The position numbers and the translations under genes were made by a program. From Stenotrophomonas maltophilia (GTDB lineage: Bacteria; Pseudomonadota; Gammaproteobacteria; Xanthomonadales; Xanthomonadaceae): a DNA stretch of 64,000 nt. The DNA is taken from NCBI RefSeq assembly GCF_900186865.1, contig NZ_LT906480.1, forward strand, positions 2,498,001 through 2,562,000, given 5' to 3'. The notes under the pieces were generated by a model. It was not told the origin of the DNA and did no database searches. It saw only the letters and a program-made list of their open reading frames with translations. Shown piece by piece: positions 16,045 to 24,838 of this stretch (its first letter is position 1; the number at the start of each line of letters is the position of its first letter).

Positions 16045-16578
16045 CTACCGGACGGATTGCGGCACGCGCCGCAGTCGGCGGATGTCGTAGCCCATCTCGG
16101 CGATGCGCTGCACGGCCTTCTGGTAGTCGCCGTCGGACACCTGCGGCGTACGCGCCATGTACCAGACATAGTCGCGCTTGCTGCGCGCCACGATGGTCTG
16201 GCGGTAGTCGTCATCCCGCCAGGCGATCACGTACTCGGCCTGGATCGGCCAGATGAACTGCATGCCCCAGATCGCGCCATTGCCTTCCTTCTCGACACGG
16301 CCGACGGGGTGCATCGACTTCTGCGGCGCATCGAAGCTGCCCTTGCGATAGGTGAAGGTGGTCTGGATGCGCCCGTCGGGCTTCAAGGCATAACTTTCCA
16401 CCGCATCGTAGGCATCGCGTTCGGGCCAGGACGGAATATGGGCGATCACGTACCAGTCGCCCATGAAGCGTGGCACATCCACCGACGGCGCACGCGGAAG
16501 CGGCCGGGTGTCGCTGGAGGAGCAGCCCGAGCCGAACAGGCCGACTGCGATCAGCGGAAGCAGCGAGAACATGCGCAT
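16045..16578 (-). CDS. blc: Outer-membrane lipocalin (Blc-like lipoprotein)
   Basis: A 177-residue lipoprotein with lipobox GSGC (Cys19) and the lipocalin signature GDWYVIAHIP (about 40-49). A later WYMARTP strand and RLRRVPQ C-terminus are also typical of bacterial Blc. Blc binds lysophospholipids and fatty acids at the outer membrane. ATG 16578 follows GAGGTG by about 5 bases and lies 8 bases after the stop of the methyltransferase gene. It is thus the last gene of the lipid-modification operon, consistent with carrying or repairing the modified lipids. Confidence 0.88.
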   Translation of the reverse strand: MRMFSLLPLIAVGLFGSGCSSSDTRPLPRAPSVDVPRFMGDWYVIAHIPSWPERDAYDAVESYALKPDGRIQTTFTYRKGSFDAPQKSMHPVGRVEKEGNGAIWGMQFIWPIQAEYVIAWRDDDYRQTIVARSKRDYVWYMARTPQVSDGDYQKAVQRIAEMGYDIRRLRRVPQSVR

Positions 16579-16586
16579 GGGGCACC

Positions 16587-17660
16587 TCAGCGGGGTCGGA
16601 ACAGATAGTGGGCGACCAGCCACTGCTGGCCATCGTCGTAGCCGAACAGCTCGGCGCACGCCATCCAGAACATCCGCCAGCGCTGCCACCAGACCTTCGC
16701 TGCAGCCTGGCCGTAGGTGGCGATCAGCACCGGCATCACCTGCTCGCGGGCGGCATCCTGGTTGGCCAGCCAGTGGTCGGCCGTGCGCTGGTAGTGGGTG
16801 CCGTCCAGCAACCAGCGTTGATCCAGGCGCAGGTCGCGCTGGAAATGCAGCAGCGTGTCGGCGGCCGGCATCAGTCCGCCGGTGAAGAAGTGGCGACCCA
16901 TCCAGTTGTCGCCACCCTCGGTCTCGAACGGATACATCAGTGTGCGATGGGCGAAGATGTGCACGAACAACGCGCCATCCGGTTTCAGCCACCGTGCGAT
17001 GCCTGCCAGCAGGCGCTCGTAGTTGCGTACGTGCTCGAACATCTCCACCGAGACACAGCGGTCGAACCGGGCTGTCGGTAGATCAAGTTGGTTGACGTCA
17101 CAGGTCAGCACCTCGACGTTGTCCAGGCCGCGCGCCTGGCACTGCGCCATGATGTGCTGGCGTTGGCTGTGCGAGTTGGAGACGGCAGTGATATGCGCCT
17201 TCGGGTAGCGTTCGGCCATCCACAGGGTCAGTGAGCCCCAGCCGCAGCCCAGCTCAAGAATCTGCTGGCCATCGGCCAGTCCGGCGCGCTGGCCGTACAG
17301 TTCCAGCATGGCGTCCTCCGCCTGGTCCAGCGTTTCGCGCCCGGTGGGGTAGTAGCAGCTGCTGTACTTCAGTCGCTTGCCCAGGCAGGCCTGGAAGAAG
17401 GCTGCCGGCACTTCATAGTGTTGGCGGTTGGCTGCGTCGGTATGCAACGCGAGCGGGCTGTCGGCCAGCTCGGCGATGCGCCGGCTGAAGCGTGCCGATT
17501 GGCCCTCGATGCCACCCTCGCTTTCCTCATGCAGGCGCTGCGCGCACAAGCGGCGGATGCCCGCACGCAGCGCCGCATCGGGGACCAGCCCGCGTTCGGC
17601 CCAGGCGATCAGCCCGGTTTCCGCATCTTCGGCCGGGTTCAGTGACGGGATCGCGCTCAT
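16587..17660 (-). CDS. CFA-synthase-like SAM methyltransferase (shorter paralogue)
   Basis: 357 residues. The SAM-binding motif is LELGCGWG (135-142), with the family's SCYYPTG and FVHIFAHR (about 235-242) regions. It belongs to the cyclopropane-fatty-acid synthase superfamily but lacks the N-terminal lipid-binding domain of classical CFA synthases. It likely methylates or cyclopropanates an unsaturated acyl chain. It is the second CFA-type enzyme of the operon, distinct from the one at 18986-20245, suggesting successive methylation steps. AAGGAG is 8 bases before ATG 17660, and the start overlaps the upstream stop (ATGA). Confidence 0.85.
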   Translation of the reverse strand: MSAIPSLNPAEDAETGLIAWAERGLVPDAALRAGIRRLCAQRLHEESEGGIEGQSARFSRRIAELADSPLALHTDAANRQHYEVPAAFFQACLGKRLKYSSCYYPTGRETLDQAEDAMLELYGQRAGLADGQQILELGCGWGSLTLWMAERYPKAHITAVSNSHSQRQHIMAQCQARGLDNVEVLTCDVNQLDLPTARFDRCVSVEMFEHVRNYERLLAGIARWLKPDGALFVHIFAHRTLMYPFETEGGDNWMGRHFFTGGLMPAADTLLHFQRDLRLDQRWLLDGTHYQRTADHWLANQDAAREQVMPVLIATYGQAAAKVWWQRWRMFWMACAELFGYDDGQQWLVAHYLFRPR

Positions 17661-18442
17661 GCGGAATGCTCCTTGGAAGAACGGGGAAACCAGGGAAAGA
17701 ACATCGGTGTACTGCGCTGGTAGGCGCGATAGTCGTCGCCGCGGCTGCGCAGCGCCTGTTTCTCGGTGAATGGAATGCCGCTCAGATAGCGCAGGAACAC
17801 ATACATCAGCAGCGGGCCGGCCCAGGCCAGCCACCAGAGTGGCGAGCCGACCGCGAGCAGGACATAGGTGAACCAGTGCAGCCACTCGAAGAAGTAGTTG
17901 GGGTGGCGGGAATAGCGCCAGAGCCCGGCGCGGCAGGTGCGGCCCTTGTTCGCCGGGTCGGCGCGGAAACGCGCCAGCTGGCGGTCGGCCAGGCTTTCGC
18001 CGCCGACGCTCAGCAGCCAGACCAGCGCTGCGGCCACCACCCACAGGGTCAGGTCGGCCCGAGGATTGGCAGCCACCGCCACGAAGGGCAGGGCGAACAG
18101 GACGATCAGCAGCGCCTGCGCCATGAAGAAGCCGAAGATCTTGCCCTGGTGGCCGTGCCAGTATTGGCGCAGGTAGCGGTAGCGTCCGTCCTCTTCTTCG
18201 TGACGGACCCGGTGCCACAGATGCAGGGCGAGTCGACTGCCCCACAGGCCGCCGAGCACGCCCAGCGCGATCCGCGGCATCACCGCACCGTCGCCGAGCA
18301 GCGCCAGCAACAGCGCCGAGGCGCCCACGCCCTTTGCCCAGAGCACATCGACCACGCCGATGTTGTGGTGGCGGCGCTGCCAGGCCCAGCCCCAGCTCAT
18401 CACCAGTACGGCGTACAGCAGGACCCACATCAGATTGATCAT
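17657..18442 (-). CDS. DUF1295 membrane protein (steroid-reductase-like fold)
   Basis: A 261-residue integral membrane protein with about seven hydrophobic segments. The family signature GLWRYSRHPNYFFEWLHW (about 176-193) and a C-terminal EKQALRSRGDDYRAYQRST match DUF1295, which is related to the 5-alpha-reductase/ICMT superfamily of NADPH-dependent double-bond reductases or methyltransferases. It probably acts on an acyl chain or polyprenoid in the inner membrane. ATGA overlaps on both sides tie it to the operon. Confidence 0.85.
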   Translation of the reverse strand: MINLMWVLLYAVLVMSWGWAWQRRHHNIGVVDVLWAKGVGASALLLALLGDGAVMPRIALGVLGGLWGSRLALHLWHRVRHEEEDGRYRYLRQYWHGHQGKIFGFFMAQALLIVLFALPFVAVAANPRADLTLWVVAAALVWLLSVGGESLADRQLARFRADPANKGRTCRAGLWRYSRHPNYFFEWLHWFTYVLLAVGSPLWWLAWAGPLLMYVFLRYLSGIPFTEKQALRSRGDDYRAYQRSTPMFFPWFPRSSKEHSA

Positions 18443-18984
18443 GACGACGCTCCTGCGAAGGGCGGCTGCGGGATGTGCATGCCGCGACGGGCGGTCCGGC
18501 ACAGCAGGGAAAGCGCAATGCTCCAGCCCGCGCCCAGCACCAGCAGTCCTGGCCATACGGGATCTGCGAACCGCACTGCGTCGAAACCGCGTGCGGCAGA
18601 CAGATAGGCCAGCGGTGCCAGCAGCAGGCCGAACAGGGCCGGCAGGGCCGGGTGGTGCTGCAGGAAGCGCATCGACGTGGTCAGCGTCATCGCGAACGCC
18701 GCCCACAACGCCATGATCCACGGCGGTGGCGCCCAACCCAGTGGGGCCGCCGCGTAGCGCACCGTGCCGCTGGCGGCGGCACTGGCGTCGACCAGCCATG
18801 CGCAGGCCAGTGCCAACAGCAACAGCCGCAGATCCAGCCGGGGGCGCGGTGAGGTCAGCAGCTGGCTGCCGATGTAGAGCGACGCGGCCAGTAGCGCGGG
18901 CCACTGCCAGCCGCGGCCCGCGCCGGCCACGGCACACAGCCAGACCAGCTGGTTGCCGAGCAGATTGGCCCAGAAGCGATGCAT
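18439..18984 (-). CDS. DUF2878 membrane protein
   Basis: A 181-residue membrane protein with about six hydrophobic segments (begins MHRFWANLLGNQLVWLCAVA). It fits DUF2878, a family regularly found beside CFA-synthase, DUF1365 and DUF1295 genes; its role is unknown. It starts one base after the stop of the large CFA-type gene and overlaps the DUF1295 start by 4 bases, so it is surely in the same operon. Confidence 0.75.
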   Translation of the reverse strand: MHRFWANLLGNQLVWLCAVAGAGRGWQWPALLAASLYIGSQLLTSPRPRLDLRLLLLALACAWLVDASAAASGTVRYAAAPLGWAPPPWIMALWAAFAMTLTTSMRFLQHHPALPALFGLLLAPLAYLSAARGFDAVRFADPVWPGLLVLGAGWSIALSLLCRTARRGMHIPQPPFAGASS

Positions 18985-18985
18985 G

Positions 18986-20245
18986 TCAGTGGCTGTCGGT
19001 CGCAGCGAAAATGGGCCGGTGGTCCGGACGGGCCAGCAGCAGATGCGAGACGCCGATCGAACGTTCCAGGAAGCCACCCTCGCAATAGGCCAGGTAGAAT
19101 TCCCACAGCCGGCAGAAGCGCGCGTCAAAGCCCTGCGCCTGCACTGCCGGCAGCTGGGCCAGGAAACGTTGGCGCCAGGCGCGAAGGGTCAATGCGTAGG
19201 AGTGGCCGAAATCCTGCTGGGCGATCAGCTGCAGGTCGCTGGATCGGCTCTTGGCGGCCATGATCGCGTTGATCGATGGGATGAAGCTGCCCGGAAACAC
19301 ATAGCGCTTGATGTAATCGACGCTGCGCCGGGCCTGTTCGTAGCGGTGGTCCTCGATGGTGATGGCCTGCAGCAGGGCAACGCCATCAGGCTTGAGCAGG
19401 CGCTGCAGCGTGGCCATGTAGGTGTCCAGGTATTCGGCGCCGATCGCTTCGATCATCTCGATCGACACCAGCTTGTCGAACTGGCCCTGCAGGTCGCGGT
19501 AGTCCTGCATCAGCAGCGTGACCTGGTCCTGCAGGCCCGCCTCCCGTACGCGCCGGGCGGCCAGCGCATGCTGTTCCGCAGAGATGGTGGTGGTCGTGAC
19601 ATGGCAGCCGTAGTGCCGGGCGGCATGGACCGCGAAACCACCCCAGCCGGTGCCGATTTCCACCACGCGGTCGCCGGGTTTGAGCTGCAGCTGCTGGCAG
19701 ATGCGGTCCAGCTTGCGCCGCGAGGCCGATTCGAGTGGTTCGGACTCACTGGCGAACAACGCCGACGAGTACATCAGGTCCGGCGACAGGAACAGGGCAA
19801 AGAAATCGTTGCCCAGATCATAGTGCGCGGCGATGTTGCGGCGGCTGCCCTCACGGCTGTTGCGGCGCAGGCGGTTCCAGCCCCGCAGCAGCCAGCCACC
19901 CACGCGGGCCGGGCCACGCTCCATGCCGTCCAGCAGGTCGCGATTGCGTACCAGCAGCCGGATCAGTGCCACCAGATCATCACAGTGCCATTCGCCCTGG
20001 ATGTAGCTTTCACCTGCGCCCACACTGCCTTGCGCTGCAACCTTGCGATAGAACCCCGGGTCATCGATGGTGACGGTGACATGCAGTTCGCCACAGGCAT
20101 CGCCCAGCCAGACCTCGCCCAATGCGTCACGTACGCACAGGCGACCGTCGCGCATGGGGGCAAGCTGGGCCAGCAGGCGGCGGCGCAGGAACGCATCCAG
20201 GGCGCCGGGGCCCGGCAGGGCGACCAGAGGGGTCATCGAGTTCAT
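18986..20245 (-). CDS. cfa: Cyclopropane-fatty-acyl-phospholipid synthase family methyltransferase
   Basis: 419 residues, a full-length CFA synthase. It has an N-terminal lipid-binding region (GESYIQGEW, about 78-86), the HYDLGNDFF motif (141-149), the SAM loop VEIGTGWGG (195-203), and the downstream IEMIEAIG and YIKRYVFPG motifs of the active site. Classical enzymes transfer a methylene from SAM to cis-unsaturated phospholipid acyl chains. Here, within an ECF-sigma-linked set, it may instead make a methylated intermediate. The start overlaps the DUF1365 stop (ATGA). Confidence 0.9.
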   Translation of the reverse strand: MNSMTPLVALPGPGALDAFLRRRLLAQLAPMRDGRLCVRDALGEVWLGDACGELHVTVTIDDPGFYRKVAAQGSVGAGESYIQGEWHCDDLVALIRLLVRNRDLLDGMERGPARVGGWLLRGWNRLRRNSREGSRRNIAAHYDLGNDFFALFLSPDLMYSSALFASESEPLESASRRKLDRICQQLQLKPGDRVVEIGTGWGGFAVHAARHYGCHVTTTTISAEQHALAARRVREAGLQDQVTLLMQDYRDLQGQFDKLVSIEMIEAIGAEYLDTYMATLQRLLKPDGVALLQAITIEDHRYEQARRSVDYIKRYVFPGSFIPSINAIMAAKSRSSDLQLIAQQDFGHSYALTLRAWRQRFLAQLPAVQAQGFDARFCRLWEFYLAYCEGGFLERSIGVSHLLLARPDHRPIFAATDSH

Positions 20246-21009
20246 CGTGGTTTCTCGGCAAGAGCAGGGTGGTCGTGCACGGGGTTGCGTTTCATCCACA
20301 GCCGAAGTGCATGCCAGTGGATGGCGGCCACCACCTGGGTGGTCATCAGCGGATAGCAGGCCAGCACCCGGGCCAGCCCACGGCCGTTCAAGGCATGTCG
20401 CTGCATGGCCTGGGTGGCATCAAACTGGCGCACCCCGTCGCGCCAGACCTGCATGTGTACGCGCAGGTCCTGGTCCGGTCGGTTGAAGCGCCAGTCGTAG
20501 CGGCAATCCATCGGCATGAACGGCGAGACATGGAAGTGCTTGTCGAACTGCCAGCGCAATGACGCCCCTTCGTGGAGCGCCGTGGCAACCGGCAGCACAT
20601 AGGCGTGCCGTTCCTTCCAGGGGGTATTGGTGATCTCGGCCACGATGCAGTCCAGCGTGCTGCCGTCGGCCTGGTAGCAGTAGTAGAAGCTGACCGGGTT
20701 GAAGACATGCCCGGCGAAGCGGAGGTGGGTGAGCAGGCGCACCGGACCGGCTGGCCGGTAGCCAAGCGTGCCTGCAGCGTGGTCGCGCACCGCATCGGCC
20801 AGCGGCCGCGCGGGATCACCGAAGTAGTCGCTGCGGCGGAACTCGGCCAGGTTGCGGCGATTGACCGACCACAACCAGCGCCCGGCGAACACCGTGTCGA
20901 GTTCATCCAGGTCGAGCAGCAGCTGCGCGATGGGGTAACGGAATGCATGCGGATGCGGATGATGCCGGCGATGCATCACCTGCCCGATGTAGAGCGCGCT
21001 GGCACTCAT
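20242..21009 (-). CDS. DUF1365 family protein
   Basis: 255 residues of the DUF1365 family: begins ALYIGQVMHRRHHPHPHAFRY and carries FNPVSFYYCY (about 100-109). The family nearly always neighbours the FAD oxidoreductase (COG2907) and CFA-synthase genes, as here, and is thought to serve the same lipid pathway, but no activity is known to me. Starts and stops overlap its neighbours by 4 bases on both sides. Confidence 0.88.
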   Translation of the reverse strand: MSASALYIGQVMHRRHHPHPHAFRYPIAQLLLDLDELDTVFAGRWLWSVNRRNLAEFRRSDYFGDPARPLADAVRDHAAGTLGYRPAGPVRLLTHLRFAGHVFNPVSFYYCYQADGSTLDCIVAEITNTPWKERHAYVLPVATALHEGASLRWQFDKHFHVSPFMPMDCRYDWRFNRPDQDLRVHMQVWRDGVRQFDATQAMQRHALNGRGLARVLACYPLMTTQVVAAIHWHALRLWMKRNPVHDHPALAEKPR

Positions 21010-22283
21010 GCCGCCACCTCATCCGAGGCGGATACGTTCCGATGCGGAGCGCAGGCCTGCAGGGCATCGACCACGTGGCGGGCACTGCGGATGCCATCCT
21101 CGTGGAATCCCCAGCCCCAATAGGCGCCTGCAAACCATGTGTGGCGGCGGCCCTGCAGTTCCGCCCAGCGCTGCTGTGCGCGCACTGCAGCGTGGTCGTG
21201 TACCGGGTGCGCGTAATGCAGGGTCCGCAGCACCTTGGCCGGATCGATTGCCTCGCTGCGGTTGAGGGTCACTACCAGGGGGATGTCGCCCGGCAGGCCC
21301 TGCAGCAGGTTCATGCAGTAGCTGACCGTGCAGGGCGCCGCGCGATCCTGTGGTACGTGCGCGTTCCAGGCCGCCCACGCCTTGCGGTTGCGCGGCAGCA
21401 ACGACGCATCGGTATGCAGCACCGCCTCGTTGGACTGATAGCGGATGGCGCCGAGGACCTCACGCTCGATGGCATCTGCGTCGGCAAGCAACGCGAGTGC
21501 CTGGTCGCTGTGGCAGGCCAGGATCACTTCGTCGAAGGCGTCCACGCCGGCGCTGCTGTGCACGCGTGCACCCCAGGGCATGCGCTCGACCCTGCTGACC
21601 GGACATTGGAGCCGCTCATGCACGCGCCAGCGGCGACGCAGCGCATCCACGTAGCGCGTCGATCCCCCGCTGACCACCCGCCAGCTTGGTCGCCCGGTCA
21701 TCTGCAGCATCTGGTGGTTGGCCATGAACTGGGCCAGGTAGCGCGCCGGGAACGCCTGCACGGTGGCCGTCGGCGAGGACCACAGCGCCGAGGCCATCGG
21801 CAGCAGGTGCTCGTCGATGAACGCCTCGCCATAGCGCTGGCTGCGCAGGTACTCGCCGAGCGTGGGACCGTCTTCTTCGGCCAGCAGCAACGGCGCGTCG
21901 CGATAGAACCGGCGCAGATCGGCCAGCATGCCCCAGAAGCGCGGCGATACCAGGTTGCGGCGCTGGCAGAACAGCCCATCCAGCGAGGTGGCGTTGTACT
22001 CCACGCCGCTGCGCTCGCTGTGCATGGAGAAACTCATCGTGGTCGGTTGCGAGGCCACGCCCAACTCGTCGAACAGCGCCGACAGCAAGGGATAGTGCTG
22101 GGGGTTGAAGACGATGAAACCGGTATCCACCGCCATGCCTCGGCCCGCCACCTGCACGTCGTGGGTATGGGTGTGGCCGCCGAGGTAATCGTTGGCCTCG
22201 AACAGCGTGACGTCGTGCTGGCCATCCAGCCACCAGGCACTGGCCAGCCCCGCGATACCCGAGCCGATGACCGCGATGCGCAT
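21006..22283 (-). CDS. FAD-dependent amine-oxidase-like oxidoreductase (COG2907)
   Basis: 425 residues. The N-terminal dinucleotide-binding motif is VIGSGIAGLASAWWL (5-19), followed by the family's FEANDYLGGHTHT. The protein resembles the amine-oxidase/phytoene-desaturase fold and is the 'COG2907' partner of DUF1365. It likely oxidises or desaturates an acyl chain using FAD. It begins two bases after the desaturase gene stop, and its own stop overlaps the DUF1365 start. Confidence 0.88.
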   Translation of the reverse strand: MRIAVIGSGIAGLASAWWLDGQHDVTLFEANDYLGGHTHTHDVQVAGRGMAVDTGFIVFNPQHYPLLSALFDELGVASQPTTMSFSMHSERSGVEYNATSLDGLFCQRRNLVSPRFWGMLADLRRFYRDAPLLLAEEDGPTLGEYLRSQRYGEAFIDEHLLPMASALWSSPTATVQAFPARYLAQFMANHQMLQMTGRPSWRVVSGGSTRYVDALRRRWRVHERLQCPVSRVERMPWGARVHSSAGVDAFDEVILACHSDQALALLADADAIEREVLGAIRYQSNEAVLHTDASLLPRNRKAWAAWNAHVPQDRAAPCTVSYCMNLLQGLPGDIPLVVTLNRSEAIDPAKVLRTLHYAHPVHDHAAVRAQQRWAELQGRRHTWFAGAYWGWGFHEDGIRSARHVVDALQACAPHRNVSASDEVAA

Positions 22284-22284
22284 C

Positions 22285-23235
22285 TCAGTACCTCGCCTTG
22301 GCCAGAACCCACTCGGGGATGGGCTTGAGCCCTTTGACCAGGCCCAGCGCCGCCATCGCGCGCAGCCCGTACCAGGTCAGGTCCACTTCCCACCAGCGGA
22401 AGCCCTGGCGCACGGTGCCGGGGAAAAAGTGATGGTTGTTGTGCCAGCCCTCACCGAAGGTGAGCAGCGCCAGCCACAGGTTGTTGCGGCTGTCGTCGCG
22501 GGTCTCGAAGCGGCGGCGGCCGAAACGGTGGGCCAGCGAATTGATGGTGACGGTGGCGTGGAACAGCACGATGGTGGAGATGAAGAAGCCCCACACCAGC
22601 AATTGCGGGCCCGTGGTGTGCAGGCCGGGCGCCCAGCGTTCCAGTGCTGCACCCAATGCATACAGTCCGATGGCCAGCAGCACGGGAATGGCGGTATCGA
22701 AACGGTCGAGCCAGCGCAGTTCGGGGAAGCGCGCCAGGTCAGGTACCCGCGACAGATCGGTGGCGAATGCCTCGCGGGTGAGGAACCAGCCCATGTGGCT
22801 GCGCCAGAAGCCGCCTTCGCGCGGCGAATGCGGGTCCAGCGGCTGGTCGGCATGCCGATGGTGGTGGCGATGATGGGCTGCCCACCACAGCGGACCGCGC
22901 TGCACGCTGGACGCGCCGATGACCGCGAACACGAACTGCACCGGACGCGATGCCTGGAAGGTGCGGTGCGAGAAGTAGCGGTGATAGAACGCCGTGATGG
23001 CGAACATGCGCACGGCGTAGAGCGCCGTGGCCACGACGACCGCCGTCCATGACACGCCCACCCAGATCGCCGCGATGCAGGCCAGGTGCATCAGTGCAAA
23101 GGGTACCGCGCGCACCCAGTCGATGCGTCCTGGCTGTTCGCCGGTGGTCTCTGTGGCGTTGCTGGTATCCACCCACCGCTGCAACGTACGCAGCGGGCGC
23201 CAGCGTCGACGGGGGAGGGGCGCTACAGAGGCCAT
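22285..23235 (-). CDS. Membrane fatty-acid desaturase (acyl-CoA/acyl-lipid delta-9 type)
   Basis: A 316-residue membrane di-iron desaturase with the three histidine boxes: HRYFSH (85-90), HHRHHH (121-126) and WHNNHH (264-269). About four hydrophobic segments lie between them. It introduces a cis double bond into saturated chains, providing the substrate for CFA-type methyltransferases. It is the second gene of the operon, 80 bases after the stop of the secreted protein gene, and probably shares the ECF-type promoter. Confidence 0.92.
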   Translation of the reverse strand: MASVAPLPRRRWRPLRTLQRWVDTSNATETTGEQPGRIDWVRAVPFALMHLACIAAIWVGVSWTAVVVATALYAVRMFAITAFYHRYFSHRTFQASRPVQFVFAVIGASSVQRGPLWWAAHHRHHHRHADQPLDPHSPREGGFWRSHMGWFLTREAFATDLSRVPDLARFPELRWLDRFDTAIPVLLAIGLYALGAALERWAPGLHTTGPQLLVWGFFISTIVLFHATVTINSLAHRFGRRRFETRDDSRNNLWLALLTFGEGWHNNHHFFPGTVRQGFRWWEVDLTWYGLRAMAALGLVKGLKPIPEWVLAKARY

Positions 23236-23315
23236 GGCGGATCTCGGCGGGTGTCGTGTCTTCCTTTACGCAGCAGGGTGCGCAATGGATGCGCCACTTC
23301 GAACTGAATTTCGCT

Positions 23316-24080
23316 TCACCTGGGCGTCACGGCGCAACGCTCGGCCAGGGGCTGCGCCCACGCCTGTTGCCAGTCACCTGCCGGTCGCTCGGCAGCTGGC
23401 GACCGGAAGCGCACCGTCACCTGCGGATAAGTGCCGCGCGCATCGCGTAGGTTGCTGGTGCCGCGGAACTCCAGCAGACGACGGTCGGCCGTGGCGTAGA
23501 CCAGGGCCAGGCGCGGCGCGATGCCGCCGTACCAGGTGTCCAGGCTGACCTCGATGGCCTGGGCGTCGATGCTCTGCCAGCGTACCGGGCCGATGCGCCG
23601 CACCTGCACCGGGAAGTAGCGCTGGCGTGCAGGCACCAGGAACGGCAGTGTGATGCGCTCGCCGCGCAGCAGCGCCGGCCAGTGCAGGCGTACTGCGGCA
23701 TCAAACCCCGCATCGATCACCGCGTCCGCCGGCTGTTCAAGCCGGCGCCTGCGCAGCTCACTGGCGGCATCCTTCCATGCAATCGACACCGAGTCGCCGG
23801 CGGCGTCGACCTCGGCGGTCTGGCCGCTGCGGCGGTCCTCCAGCGAATATCCCCGTGCCTGTGGGCGGGCGCTGGCGGGCAGATGCTTGCGGGCGAAGGG
23901 TTGGCCATCCGGGCACTGGTACAGCACCCAGCGCTCGGCGCCCTCCGTTGCCTCGCGTCGCCAGTGCACTTCACGGTAGAGGAGGTCGCCCTGCGCGGAG
24001 GTGGCCACGCCCTCGCTTCGCAACCAGGGTGCCGCCAGCGCGGCTTGGGGCAGGCACAGCAGCAGCCAGGCAGTGCGCAT
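23316..24080 (-). CDS. Secreted protein of unknown function, first gene of the lipid operon
   Basis: 254 residues with a signal peptide (MRTAWLLLCLPQAALA, cleaved near residue 16-17) and no further membrane segment, so periplasmic. Repeated beta-like stretches (LLYREVHWRR, IEVSLDTWYGG, RLALVYATADRRLLEF) recall lipid-binding or DUF3108-like barrels, but I cannot assign a family. ATG 24080 lies 34 bases downstream of the ECF-type -10 element at 24114-24117. It heads the minus-strand unit divergent from the sigma factor. Confidence 0.7.
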   Translation of the reverse strand: MRTAWLLLCLPQAALAAPWLRSEGVATSAQGDLLYREVHWRREATEGAERWVLYQCPDGQPFARKHLPASARPQARGYSLEDRRSGQTAEVDAAGDSVSIAWKDAASELRRRRLEQPADAVIDAGFDAAVRLHWPALLRGERITLPFLVPARQRYFPVQVRRIGPVRWQSIDAQAIEVSLDTWYGGIAPRLALVYATADRRLLEFRGTSNLRDARGTYPQVTVRFRSPAAERPAGDWQQAWAQPLAERCAVTPR

Positions 24081-24113
24081 GGGTCTTCATCCGGAAGAGG
24101 AGGGCCACGGTCA

Positions 24114-24139
24114 TACGGCGGGGGCGGCCGGTTGGATGC
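24114..24139 (-). promoter_or_regulatory. ECF-sigma-type promoter for the lipid operon
   Basis: Read on the minus strand: GCATCC (24139-24134), a 16-base spacer, CGTA (24117-24114). The same elements with the same spacer occur on the plus strand at 24152-24177. The two -35 elements form an inverted repeat TTGGATGC...GCATCCAA. The pattern resembles what I recall for ECF11/RpoE-ChrR promoters (TGATCC...CGTA). Confidence 0.65.
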
Positions 24140-24151
24140 GTCGTGCCGGCT

Positions 24152-24177
24152 GCATCCAATTGCTGCCCCTGCGCGTA
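24152..24177 (+). promoter_or_regulatory. ECF-sigma-type autoregulatory promoter
   Basis: GCATCC (24152-24157), 16-base spacer, CGTA (24174-24177), 37 bases before the sigma factor ATG. It is a mirror image of the promoter on the other strand, as expected for an autoregulated ECF sigma factor that also controls the divergent operon. Confidence 0.65.
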
Positions 24178-24214
24178 CAGAGGACAGACCTTCACCCGCC
24201 CGCCGCGAACCCGG

Positions 24215-24838
24215 ATGTACCCTGACGCCGCCAGCACACTCCTCAACTTCGATAGCGCACGCACCGTGTCCAGTTCCCAGCAGCCGAGCAGCGAGCCGAC
24301 GAACTGGGCCGGTGACATGGACGGCGTGGCGCTCCTGCGCGACCGCGACTGTTTCATGCGGATCTATGACTACTTCATGCCGCGGCTGTGCGTGTACCTG
24401 CGCGGCCTGGGTGCACCCGACGGCGTCGCCGAGGAACTGGCCCAGGAATGCCTGCTGCGCCTGTGGCTGCGGGCCGCCGACTACGACGCAGCCCAAGGCG
24501 CCCTCAGTACGTGGCTGTACCGGATTGCGCGAAACCTGCATATCGATCGCATCCGTCGCGAGCGCAGCTGGATGCAGGTGCAGGCAGCGGTGGAGGACGC
24601 TGCCACACTGGATGTGATCGAGCGCAGCAGTGCCGAGCAGTTCGCCGACCAGGCACGTCTGCGCCAGCGCATCAACGAACTGCCCGCGGTACAGGCGCGG
24701 CTGGTGCGGATGTCCTATTTCGAGGCCAAGAGCCACAGCGAGATCGCAGAGGCGCTGGGCATGCCGCTGGGAACGGTCAAATCGCACCTGCGCCGCGCCT
24801 TCCTGCAGCTTCAGGCCAAAGTGGGAGGTGCGCAGTGA
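24215..24838 (+). CDS. rpoE: ECF RNA polymerase sigma factor (RpoE/ECF11-like)
   Basis: 207 residues: sigma region 2 (about 48-115, with GVAEELAQECLLRLW and YRIARNLHIDRIRRE) and region 4 with the helix-turn-helix HSEIAEALGMPLGTVKSH (about 172-189). The anti-sigma gene follows with a GTGA overlap. Pairing with a ChrR protein places it in the group that answers singlet oxygen and organic peroxides in Rhodobacter. ATG 24215 gives an N-terminal extension of about 35 residues; ATG 24317 (MDGVALL) is an alternative start closer to typical length. Confidence 0.9.
   Translation: MYPDAASTLLNFDSARTVSSSQQPSSEPTNWAGDMDGVALLRDRDCFMRIYDYFMPRLCVYLRGLGAPDGVAEELAQECLLRLWLRAADYDAAQGALSTWLYRIARNLHIDRIRRERSWMQVQAAVEDAATLDVIERSSAEQFADQARLRQRINELPAVQARLVRMSYFEAKSHSEIAEALGMPLGTVKSHLRRAFLQLQAKVGGAQ

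Noticed and set aside
18953..20356. 467-codon plus-strand open frame opposite the CFA synthase
   Set aside because: The minus-strand CFA synthase has all catalytic motifs; the plus frame has no recognisable pattern.
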